A DNA stretch of 64,000 bases, taken from contig NW_004797296.1 of NCBI RefSeq assembly GCF_000002075.1, forward strand, positions 1,642,925 through 1,706,924, given 5' to 3'. The notes under the pieces were generated by a model that saw only the letters and a program-made list of their open reading frames with translations, did not search any database and was not told the DNA's origin. The first letter of the stretch is position 1. Every line of letters starts with the position of its first letter. Of the stretch, positions 46,706 to 58,800 are shown one piece after another. The stretch is from Aplysia californica (Eukaryota; Mollusca; Gastropoda; Aplysiida; Aplysiidae). The position numbers and the translations under genes were made by a program.

Positions 46706-47590
46706 GGAATCCATAAAAAACCCAAATTTTTGTCTAAACTTGAAGTGAGTGGACATTCAGCAATGAAGTTCAACTTATGAACACAAGGCATGTTGAACCA
46801 GGATAGTGTGTTGTTGAATAGAAGAACATCTGACCTGAGACTTGAGCAACACAAAGTGGTCCAAATCTTTCCAGTCATGGGGAATAGGAATTAAAATTAT
46901 TGTTGTACGATTTTAGCGCACACTAAAGCGTTTTTGAGACATCTATACTTTCTCCACTGTATATTAGCTTACACAAGTTTGGACTTCTGTCCATTCTGTT
47001 GTACAATAACAGTAACACACACTTGCTTTTCACTGTGGTCAAGTTTTGGGAGCAAACTGCATTTCACTACCTTAGAATTACAAAATTCTATCTGACATTT
47101 TTGGCCCTTTTGATTTACTGAAACCATGAAGTCAGAAATCAGATTTGTCTAATCTAGGTATTGAGCAGATGGAACTTAGTCATTCTGAGGTAGCGATTTG
47201 TCTAAAAATAGAAACATGGGAGAAAGTCACAAGATCAGTTTCACTCGAGTTTATTCCAGTACTATATCATGAGTCCATCTGCAGGAGATACAATTACACA
47301 GCAACTGCTGCCAAGACCATTGCATACATACAGATAATCAAAAACATTTGAGGCAGATCTGTGCGATCATATTCTACTGGGTTCATTCCCATATATGGCC
47401 TCAGGTCCATGGCATGCGCTGTGCATAAGGTTGAGGATGTCACACACTGGGGGCATCTCTTATGTGTTGCGGCCTCTCATCTCCCTCATTTCTGAAAGGT
47501 TCCCTTGAACTTGAAGATTTATGAGTGATGCTGTCAACCTAGAGAAAAGACAAATGGTGTAAAGAAGTGGGAAAGAAAACTCACTTGGGT
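46706..47590. other. Intergenic; possible distal TAF1A exon not confirmed
   Basis: On the minus strand a good acceptor (TTTTCTCTAG at about 47536) opens 32 codons (VDSITHKSSSSREPFRNEGD onward), but its frame does not fit the last TAF1A donor. In the fitting phase the frame closes at once. Nothing else is recognised. Confidence 0.3.
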
Positions 47591-47594
47591 GGGG

Positions 47595-47598
<4 letters not shown>

Positions 47599-47641
<43 letters not shown>
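47599..47641. repeat. (GT)n microsatellite
   Basis: About 21 GT units bounded by G runs. Confidence 0.95.
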
Positions 47642-47643
<2 letters not shown>

Positions 47644-47649
47644 GGGTTG

Positions 47650-48570
47650 TTTTAGCCTATTGATGTGTATTTGTTATTGTGAGCGGACAAAAAAAGGAGG
47701 AGAGTCAGCTGGGAGGATGATGAAACTGCTCAAATCTTTCTTGTTAACTCACTAAGCCCTGGCCAGTATGGAGTCTCACGGTCACTCTATCTACGGCCTT
47801 TTTTTACTCTTTTTCAATAAAACTATTCCGGACTTCAAATACTAAGGCACAGGTTTAATTTTTGAATGATTCATATATCTCCTCTTCACAATACATTTAT
47901 ATGTATACTAAGATATACCAATATCAGTGAAACTTTTTTCCACAATTTTTAAGAATACCCCACTATTTTCAATTTTGGTAAACTTTTCTGCTAACTGACT
48001 TGAAAGTGACAGAAGATAACAAAAACAAATTAGAGTAGCACAAACATGTGATAACTAAATCTTGATATCCATATTATTATGATACTGGGTATTTTAAAAA
48101 TATATAAGTGAGAAAAGGTATCAGACCTAACTAATGGGTCACCAAAAAGAAAGTAAATAGTAGTTTTTCATCCAAACTGCTTTCATATTTCAGAAATCTT
48201 CATTTCAGGTTAGGAAAATGCTAAAATAAACAAAAGCTTCATAGAAAAATTATATATTGCATTATTAAATCATCATCTTTGAAATAATGGGAAAACCTGA
48301 TCCCGTCTGTATATAAATTGGGAACAGAGCCGAGTCAATATCATGTTTATGTTTGGGACCAGGATTGTTAACCAGATCTCCTGGAATTTTTTTATCATGT
48401 TGTGGGAAGTTGCAATGCATAGAATAAAGAGAGCAAAAATCGGGGATTTGAAATCCTTTCATGGACTTAAGTGTCAAACAGCATTTTAAATCAATTCTTC
48501 TATAATTCATATTTTGATGGGTTTTACACATATGTTCACAGCAGTCAACAAATGTGACCCCATTTCTTCC
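47650..48570. other. Intergenic, nothing recognised
   Basis: AT-rich with no supported exon. The terminal TAF1A exon and poly(A) site might lie here but I could not place them. Confidence 0.4.
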
Positions 48571-48616
48571 ACTAAAAATTTGGGCCGCTGCTACTCGCCC
48601 GATGTCGGGTGGCTAG

Positions 48617-48660
48617 CGTCAGGCTAGTCGACCGAATTCGGTCGAGTAGCCTGACGCTAC
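48617..48660. repeat. 44-bp palindrome
   Basis: AGCGTCAGGCTA, then GTCGACCG, AATT, CGGTCGAG, and TAGCCTGACGCT. All positions pair except one G:G. Confidence 0.9.
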
Positions 48661-49242
48661 TGGCCAGTGGGGATTTTTGCGACCTTGGGTGGCTAGCTTT
48701 TTCTGCCCACCCAGAGCCGGTCACCTAGATCTAGTCTTAGTCTTATACTGGGTGCCCACTACGGCCGAGTCGGATGATCCCATCTGTAGTAGGCACCCCG
48801 TATTAGGTAGTGTAAACACGGCTTCGCGGCCTTCCGAGCGACATGAAGTTATTGAGAGCACCTAGCACGCCTCTGTGATTGGCCCAAAATAGATCATAAA
48901 TGATGTTTTTCCGCAATCTATTTTTGCCGTATTCCGATGTTTCCCTCACAAGTTGACTATATTGTTGTTGATCCCCAAGATATATCACCCTTTATTAATT
49001 AATTATTATCTTTCATCGGAATGCCGGTGACAAAGTTACTAACAATAGAAATGCAGCCCCGAGATGTTATCAAAGATTATCCAACTACTACCAAGATGTT
49101 TCGATTGCCCCATCTCGCTTCTGAACGAGACTTGGGTGCTAGATTTACCTCGTCTTCTTAGCGCGTGACGGCCCGTGATACGAGAGTAAACAAACGTTCC
49201 AGCGCTGAGTTGAAAGCGATAAATTTTGTCTTCAGGGAGAGA

Positions 49243-49325
49243 GAAAGGAGGGGGGGGGGGGGGGGGGAGAGAAAGAAAGAGAGAGAGGGTGAGAACGAGA
49301 GAGGGAGAGAGAGAGAGAAGGGGGG
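49243..49325. repeat. Poly-G and (GA)n tract
   Basis: About 17 G followed by impure GA repeats, inside the TIR element at 48573-49792. Confidence 0.9.
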
Positions 49326-49850
49326 GATGTTTTTGTTATTAGAATTATTGATTCCTGTCGTTTTCTCTCTGCGTCGGTTCACAAGCTGACCCGGGGCAAT
49401 AAAATCATTATTGTACACATTATGGCCAGTCCCATCTTCATACATGCCATGTATTATAATAATGTCAATTCGGTCAGATAATTGCAGTCAGAGTCAAACT
49501 TTCACGTTAGAACCGATCCGACTCTTGACTTGGAGGACAAGGAGTGACCGAGTGAGTGACTGAATCTTGCGCGATAGATCACGCGAATTTTAAAGGAGCA
49601 TGCGTAGAAATCCCCACAGGCCAGAACACGGAACATGCGTAGAAATCCCCAAGGGCCAGAAGCCGCAGGCAAGGCGGGGCTAATCAACCAAATTCTTTCG
49701 CCCGGAACATGCGCAGAAATCCTAGATCGGGTGAGTAGCCTGGTGCTAGTCACACGACATCGGACGAGTAGCCACTCCGAAAAATTTGTCAGCAATTGGC
49801 ACACTTCTTTTTCAGAATAAAAACAAAGGAATAAAAAAGAATCGGCTTAC

Positions 49851-52800
49851 CAAGTTCTAGAAGTGCTCTTTTCACTCTTCGTTGATACTTTCGTAGGTCT
49901 TTATTGTTTGCAGCATCTTGCCCTACAATGTCAAACTTGACTTGAGGCCACCAATCTTTCCGCATTTCCCAGCACTTTGTGACCACAGTGAGGAGTTCAT
50001 TGCTGAAAATATTACAGGAGGGAATATAATATAAGAGAAAATTTAAAGAAATAAGACAAACGTCAGATTGCACATCACACATTTCTGGGAAAAAGTAAGA
50101 TGAACAAATACAAAAGAATTGTTTAAGAAGTAAGACTTGCAAGAGGCACTTTTACAAGCAACCACACTGAACTGCAATACAATCTTAAAAGGTTACCCTT
50201 ATTATTGATATTTTGTAGTCAAACTCCTCCGTCTTCCCCTTGTAAGCTATACGCTTACTTTATGAAGTCAAAAAACAGCACTCTCACAGGCCTCATACTC
50301 CCGCTTCATATTCACCATGTCCCTCGCTACAGTTGTTTAGACCAAAGTGCTCCAAGCTCTCTTCTCCCCAGTTGTCACTTCATGAACCCTGTTCTGATTG
50401 GTACCCAAGGCATGGCCATCTCATTAGTCTATAATTTATAAGTTATACGTGTTGGTGCTATTAAGGATGCTCCACAAATTTCTTCACATAGAAACTTAGC
50501 GATCACCAGACATTTGTGATTTCACTCTATTCATTTTCTTCCTTAAAAGGAATTCCAAATGATTTTAGTAAAAAAAACCTGAAAGTGAGCTGAGCATCAC
50601 ATCTCACCTAAAACGAACCTTGTAAAGTTTTTATGTGCAAACAAAAACGCCTCTCTTACCTCTCCCCTTTCCTTTGTGAGGGAATGAAAAAAACGGAAAA
50701 AAGCCGGAAAAACCAGAGATTTTGCATCCCTGTTCTCTGGAGTTTGTAGGAATAAGACTACTTATTCTTGCTATTTTCCTTAAATACATTTGTGTAAAAG
50801 AGTGTGCTGTCAGCTCCACCAGTGCTATCAGTATCAAGTAGGACTATGGCTATGGTGCAGATGATCTTTGTTTGAAACCCAGTAGGACACTCTTGAATTT
50901 TTTGGGAAGTTTTTCAAGACTTTCTAGAGAAAAATATTCACACTCATACTCATAAAAGACTAAGACTAAGAGCACATACTTGTCAGGCAACTGTTTCAAA
51001 GCTGTGGCCAGTCTGCTCCAAGCTTCCAGGTCATTGCTGCAGTGGTCAAAATCCAGATAATCAAACAGGACTTCCACTGCTTCCACACATTCTGGACCTA
51101 GTATTAGTAAGAGGAAACAAAATTTTGTTTAAACCCTTAGTGATGCTTTGCAAAAGTTATCCCACTTGAAAGTGATAGTAATGAGACAGTAACAATACAC
51201 AGACAGGGGTAGGCCACGAAAACATGGAGGAGATGCGTTGAAAGGGACAAGAGAGAGATGAAGCTCACTTGGAACAAGCTTGGAAGGATGGTTCAAGACA
51301 GAGATAAATGGAAGGAGCTTGTATGTGGCCTATACCCTGAAAGGGGTTTAGTTTAGTAGAGGTTTTACAGCGCTCGCAACTGCATATGGTCATATGAGCG
51401 CCAAAGGGTGAATGTCAACAGAGAAGTCCTTACAGGGAATCAGACTTACTTAGCATCTGTGTTTGTCGCGGCCGCGATTTTTGACAAATTTTGGTCCGCG
51501 AAGCATGGCCGCAATTTTTGCATATTTTTCAACCAAATAAAAACCGCTCGGGAATAAATTATAATAAAAAAACAAACCCCGGGGAATAAAAATCGAGAAA
51601 CTAAAAAAGAAAACATACAAAAAAAATAAATATATAAAGTAACCAAACCTCACTAACTTTACGTTCAAAAAGAAAAGCTAAGAAAGTTTACTTTCACTTC
51701 GTCTCTTTCTCACTTGTTGACACCACGTTGATTTTATTACTTTCAATGAAATTTCATGTGAAGAATAAGTACATTGCATACTATTTATGTGGGCCCCTAT
51801 TGCTGTTTCCCTTTAATTTGGCCCTCTTTATTGTGTTTTAATTTTTCTTGTTATTGTTCTGATGTGTTCTTTTTTCGGTTTTTGATGTTGTTTTTTTGTT
51901 GGTCTTTTTTTGGTAAGTGTTTTACGGTGCTCGCAACTGCATACGGTCACATGAGTCCGCGGGACACATTAAACTTTTTCAGTTGGTAGGAAATGTTTAA
52001 TTTTGCACGGGCGGCGGCCGGAACCTACTCTTTTCACGTTTTACATCCTATGTGGCTTCAAATGATATTCTGGTAGCATAAAACAGAACACAAGAAATGC
52101 TGGTGCTTTAGATGAAGTTACCTCTATCAACATGCTATATAATATATGTCGTCACAGAGAGTAGAAAGCTTGAAAATAATGGCAACTTTTGCCATTTCTG
52201 TGGCAACTTTTGCCATTTCTGTGGCAACTTTTGGACGAAAAAATGGCAACAAACACAGATGCTAGACACAAATTTCCCCTTGTCAAGCTTTACTGGTCGG
52301 CATGTTTCGCGGATCAGAGCGTGCGTTTAGAGGGAGTGACCGTGCGTTTGTACGTCTAAATTATATAGTAAAAAACCCGTCAGATGACGAAAGCGTGCAT
52401 TTGAGCGGAGCGTGCTTTTGTATGGCATGCGTTTTGGCGGAGACTACTGTACAGTTATGAGCACGACATTGATGAATCAGCCCATTTACAATTTACAATT
52501 CCACTATGCATAAGAACATATTAATGTCCCCCCTTTGGGAAAGGCCAAAAGACACTTCAGTCAGAAGCACCGCCCTGGGGGGTCTGCCAGGGATGAAAGG
52601 CATTGATGATGATGAACAATACAGAGCTTGACTAATTTACTGGGAGCACAGAGGTTGACCAGTTTCTTCCAGGAGAAGTTCCAAAACAGCTGTTCAATCT
52701 CGGTAGTCATTTCCAGGAGGAGGACAGAAGATAATATTTGACTGTCTGAGAATGAAAGTGTACAGAGTGCAAAGAAGAGAAGAAAAAAAATCTAACTTGC

Positions 52801-55800
52801 CTTGGAACACTAAGAAGAGAAGGAAGACTTATTTTTTGACCGGTTGGTCTAATCTATCAAAAGACATGATCAGTGGCGGTGGGTAGTGAAGGGCTCACAG
52901 GCTTGAGGCCCCCTCCCCATCTCTCAACTCTATCCCATAGCAAATGAAAATAACGAAAAAAGCAGTTGAAACTGTTATGATCGCACAAAATGAACACAGA
53001 GTGATCAACTTGGCAGCTTGCTCGTTTATCCAATCACTGTTGTCACCGCTTACAACTATAGTAACCTAGCAAACGGCCGATCAAATGTCTTTAAGGCTCA
53101 GCAAAGGACGAGCCCGTTCCTACGGCCTCTCCTTAATGAAACCCCTCTTGTAAGAAGGTAGAAGACTTGAAAAAAATAACACTGCAAAAGAGGGCTCACG
53201 CTCTCCTAGCCCTGACAATGGGGAGAAAGTTTACGACACACTTTCCCCCACTGACACAGTAACCTATGCACCCATTGGACCTTTGTTAGGCGTGTTCTAC
53301 TTTCCGCGACTACACAGCCCAATCCAGTTCGTAGACAAAGACGTATGCGTTTGGAGTCCTGTGTGTGCATGTTTGTGAGTGTGCCACTGAGATAAATTGA
53401 CAGTTATTAATTACATCAAATCACTTTGGAGGCAACTTTTTCATCAGATGAAAATTAATTAGAGAAACTTGGAGATGAAACGGTTTCGTCCCAACCATCC
53501 AAAGGGATTAAAACGTAGAACAAAGAGAAGGAAGACAAAGGTGACAAAGGTTGTATGTGTGTTGGAGGTATAATTCATCAAAGTTCAAAGTTGCTCCCTG
53601 GGGCAACAGAACAACACTAAAAAGTTGGTAAAGACTGAAAGATATCTTGTCTTACTTGTGTGTATCATGCGTGTTACACATTACAATAAAATTCACAACC
53701 TGATCAAGTGAAATGAAAAAACTTTTTTTTTTACTTAGACTATGTTAAAGACATTTCAAAAAGCGAATGGAAAGGTGGAACTCCTCCTATTAAAAAAAAA
53801 GAGAAAGAAATTCACCAAACTCCCTATTAAAAGTCAAAAGGCATGAAAGCATTCAAACATTTGAAAGTCAGTAATTTCAGATAAAAAAGAAACTTCTGGC
53901 CCACCATTTAAAAATTTAAACATTTGAAAGTTAGTAATTTTAGTTTAAAAAAAGAGAAAGAAATTCACTAAACTCCCAAGTCAAAAGGCATGAAAGCATT
54001 CAAATATTTGAAAGTCAGTAATTTTAGAGTTTTGTTTGTTTGTTGTTCTAAAAATGTTACGGCACTTGCAACACAGTAGTAAGGTTGTGTAAGTGCTGAA
54101 GCTTAAAAGTCTTACAAGAGAATAACAAACACAAAAAAGAAGGAAAGATCAGGACGATAGATGAGCAAGAAGGAGCAAACCACACAAGACCACCAGCCAG
54201 TAATTTAAAGCATTTGTGCCATACCCATAAGGTCAAACAGTGTGAGGGCCAGTTGATTACTTGGGTCAAGCTGCATCAAGCTCTGAAAATGAAACAATAA
54301 CAATAGTGGTCAGTTTCTTTTGATTTATCCCACAAATAAACATAGTCATTACTTATCCTAGGTCTGTAACAAGTGCTAATATCTTATAAATGCGTTCGCA
54401 ATCTATATAATAAAAATGTATAATTCAGGAAGACTATACTTTCGACCCTGTGTGCGGCGTGCCCCAGCCAAACTGGACCTCGTTCCTGAAAACTTTGCAG
54501 TATCCCATCCCAGACTTGAGAGCATAGTACCCCATCCCAGACTTGAGAGCATACTGTGTCTTTCTGCACAAAAACTAGACTTAACGATGAAAACCAATTC
54601 ATCTCCATGGCAACATGCTGACTTTTTTTTTAATGGGTCTAGTTTTCTGACAAAGTTGGCAGAGAAAAGCAAAAATGAGAGGTTATAGAAAGTTGACTAA
54701 TTAAAAGGGTTATTAAAAGCACATTCACTTTGCAGAAAAACAGCTTCAAACAAAGGCGACTGAATGAGGCCGAATCTTATTCTGGAAGAATATAAAGCAT
54801 GTCGCATTCTAACTTCACAGCACCTCGGAGTCTATGACTGTGAACCTACTTTCAAATAATCGATTTGAGTCTGTGCACTGGCAGCTTGCGACGCCTCAAA
54901 CTCAAACATGTAGCGATGTGCATTAGGATTAGTAGGGTTGTTCTTTCTGTAGGTCTCAAGAATCTCTCTGGCGTCTATGTCATAATAGTTGTACATCTGG
55001 AAGAAACAAAAAACCTTGATAAGTAAAATTTACAGTAAAGAGCAAAACATAGATGGTGTTTATATTTTCAATGCAGGGTGGATATTTGCACTGTTCCATC
55101 ACTACAGACAGTCATAGTTATTGACCTGGCAATCTTTGATCGATTTTATAAAAGTTTACATTGCTATATATACAGTATAACACCGATAGCTCGAAGTCAT
55201 CCGGACCGGCCGTGGTAGTTCGAGAAATCCGTAGTTCGAAGGATATCTTACAAAGATAAAGAAGAAATAATACAAATGCGGGACCGCAGGCACAGTTCGA
55301 CGGATGCGTGATTTCGAGTTTTCTGTGTTTGACCTGTCCGTGTTATAGGCCTACTTTATTATATATCTTCATTATTTAAATGTCATTCCTCAATCATTTG
55401 AAGTATGCCACTCTCAATTATATGAATCATTTTGATGGTAAAGTGAAGGACACGACCCTTGATCCCAATCTATTAAAAGATTGTAGTGACACTAGTATAG
55501 TGATGGTGAAGAGGAAAGTTGAGTAAACTACATGGACACATTTGCAAGCTGGTTACAACAACAGGAAAAGCACATTTTGATCTTCATTTATTTACTGGTG
55601 TTAAGAGCATTCATGTAGATCGAGCATTCAAGTAGATCTGACCAATATAAACACTGAAATTGATTTACATTGTTCGACAATCAATTTAGTAATAGAATAT
55701 TTTTTTTACGTAATGACTGGGGGAGTTTTTTGTTGTGATTACTTTCTTGAGCAGACCCAATTACATATGAAACAATAACAAAAGTGCCCGGTACTGGAGC

Positions 55801-58800
55801 AGGTAGAACCCAACACTGAATGAGTTCAGGACTTTCTGACTCTTAAACAGGCAGATAGGACAAGAAAAGCAGCAGACACTATATAATATAATAAACAATC
55901 AAAATTGTCCAAGACAGCCATCCATTATCAGAGAGAAAAGTGGTTATCATAGACAGGTGGACGTCTTGAAGAGTGTCATTATGCATGTAGAGCTAACATT
56001 TTTAAAAACCATAAAGGGGAGGGAGTAGGAAGTGGTCACTTGTACACGTGATTGTCTTGAACACATGACCGTTAAAGCAGGTTCGACTGTATGTGGGGGT
56101 GTATTTCCACAACAATAACAAAATGATTTCCAGAGGAAAGAGACCTCCTCTCTGAACTGGACTGACCTCTACCAGGCTGGTCACAAACACATCAAAGATG
56201 CCTGCTTTGTCCTTGAGCTCAACCAAGTACTCCATAGCACTCTCCGCTGTTGACCTGGCAACCTGAGATGACATACCCTGAGACATCATTTGACTGACCA
56301 CATCTGTGGGAAAAAAAACACAAATTTAGACAGAAATAATGATTTTTGTGCTATTGTTCACTTAATTTATAATTCAGGAGAAAGGGGGGGGGGGGGGGGA
56401 AAGCAGAAGCAAAAAGGCTTCATCTTATTTCCAAAAGAACACTTAGAAAGAAATATTGGCCCAACCCTCAGCAGGGAGACCCAAAACTCAGTAACCTGGA
56501 GGACCTGCAGAGAGCAGCACTGCCGTAAGCAGACAAAACACCTTTTTTTATTCACAGCAGTTTTTAAAAAAAGAGGTTTTTTGGTCAGCATAACCATTGA
56601 AAAATAGCGTTCTTCCAAATCTTAGTTTTAGTTTTAGTAGAGGTTTTACGACGCTCGCAACTGCATAAGGTCATGTCAACAGAGAAGTCCTTACAGGGAA
56701 TCAGGCTCACTCTGCTCACCTCTCTAGCTTCAACAGCACAAAGTCTGCTTCTACTATCAAGGCAGCCCGGAGATAGCGGGTCGCCAGAATGTGACAAACA
56801 TACAAAAGAAATAGAGGAAAATGACAATAGTAATAGTAAGGATTAGGAAAGAAAGAGCACAATGACATTGATAAATCAGCCCATTTACAATTCTTCTGTG
56901 CATAAGAACATGTTGTTAGTGCCCCCCCCCCCCCCTCCCCCCTTTGGAAAGGCCTAAAGAAACTTCAGTCAGTGGCACCGCCTTGGGGGGTACTTCCAAA
57001 TCTGAATTCGAATTTATTCTAAAACAAGTCACAGATTTACACTGATTTTTCCATACAAGTACAAGTATGTTATGAGTAAAGTAACTGATCAGGCTTTCTG
57101 TTTAGCAAATATAAAAAAAATTTTAGGCCAAATTTTAAAAAGGCATTTTGTCAGTTTACGGCAGAGAAGCCTTGGCAATAAAGACTGGGATGTCCATTGA
57201 AAGATGAATGAGATGTAGAAGAAGTAGATTTTTCAAAAGCATTGCAAATTAAGAATGTGTATGAAGGCTCAGTAGCTCATTGGATATACGGTATTCGCCT
57301 GGCCTCTAGTTAGGGTACGGTACAACAAGAATGAGAATAACTTGTAAAGGATGTCTTGGGGTTTTTTAAGTGGTGGTCCGTGGTACACAACGACAAACGA
57401 ATTCAGATGTTCATCATCATGGTATCAACATTCCCCTCTTTCACCCTGGCATTGGGTGTACTGACTAAACGCCTTTTTTAAAAAACTCACAGCAGTTTCG
57501 AGATAAATAGGCTTTTACTTTTAGTCTGCGTAACCATTTTTAAAAAAGGTGTTCTTTCAAAATTTGAATTCTAATTTATTCAAAACCTAGACAGAGTTTC
57601 ACTTTGATTTTTCCACACAAGTAGGGTAGCTGATCAGGTTTTCAAATTAGCAAATTTTAAAAAATTTGGCGTCAAAAATGAAAAAAGGCATTTTGTCAGC
57701 CCACACCTGTATAGGCCACTAAGTAGCACTCTCCACCTGTCTCAAAAAGATGCTACTAATCTAAAACTTACTCTGGTTCAATCAACAAAATGGCCATCTC
57801 TAAGACAGTATGTAAATGTAATAACAATAAAGAATGCCCCTCAAAAATTGTGGTTAAAAAAAGGATTGTGGTGTTAAGACAAATACCTGTACTTTTTTTC
57901 AAAAGCAGAGAAACATAAAAGTTCATGAAAAAATAACTGTCATACAATATATCATAACCACTAAACAAGAAAAAACTACAACCATTTTATTTTTATTTAG
58001 CATAAAAAGAGAAGCATATGAAGAAAACAGAATTGCTTGAAGATTTCAACTCTGACCGTAATGATACACCAAAACCTAGATCTATATCACACTCCACTCT
58101 AGGAGACAATACAGCCACAAAAGCAAAAACTGAAATGACCTTTTTTTTAAATACAGAGGTATATTTACACCCCAATCAACACAATTTAGATCATTTTGGA
58201 GGTGGCCTTTAACCCTGCCAGTCAACTCAAACCGGTCTGAGAGGGACACAGCGGTCCTGCAGAAGTTTGGGCCACGATACTCAATAAAAATTTTTCCCAC
58301 ACAAGAATCAAACTGAGGTCTTCTGCATGCAACGAAGAACCACCTACCCACTACACCATAGACATCGGTGCCACTAAAGCAACCATTAACCCTGAACACA
58401 TACTGGAGCATGACACTGAACCTAGGGGCAAAATCCCATCATACATTGACACATCACTGGACCAGGAGCAGAACAGCAATGATATTTACCTTCATCCAAG
58501 TCTTGATCCTGTTCTCTTGACACCATAAGCTTCCACTCAACATATAAAACAAGACCTTGGTAAGCATAAAACAGTGTCTGTGCCTCTCTACGCTTTTCTG
58601 TATTTATCTGTACTGTATAGGTGCTTCTTTTCATATCCTGAAGAAAAGAATTTGAATCAATTACACTGTATGCCAAGAATGCTTTTGGAGAGTCACATTT
58701 TTACAAACCACCGAAAAACAAAATTTATGAATGAATCTAAAATTTCAAAAGCCAATGATTATCTATCATCTCCACCTCTTGACTTGATACTGTGGTATGG

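Larger units (their letters stand above)
48573..49792. mobile_element. CTACTCGYCCGATGTCG transposon, 1.2 kb
   Basis: The left end AAAAATTTGGGCCGCTGCTA continues CTCGCCCGATGTCGGGTG. The reverse complement of the right end reads AAATTTTTCGGAGTGGCTAC and then TCGTCCGATGTCGTGTG. The arms continue into CTAGC and CAGGCTA. It contains a 44-bp palindrome (48617-48660), a second hairpin (GGGTGCCCACTAC and GTAGTAGGCACCC, 48748-48803), a GA/G tract and three copies of ATGCGTAGAAATCCCC-like sequence. No transposase is recognised. Confidence 0.65.

Noticed and set aside
47145-47351. A plus-strand open frame ending YNYTATAAKTIAYIQIIKNI
   Set aside because: It looks protein-like at the end, but I found no family, no partner exon and no splice support.
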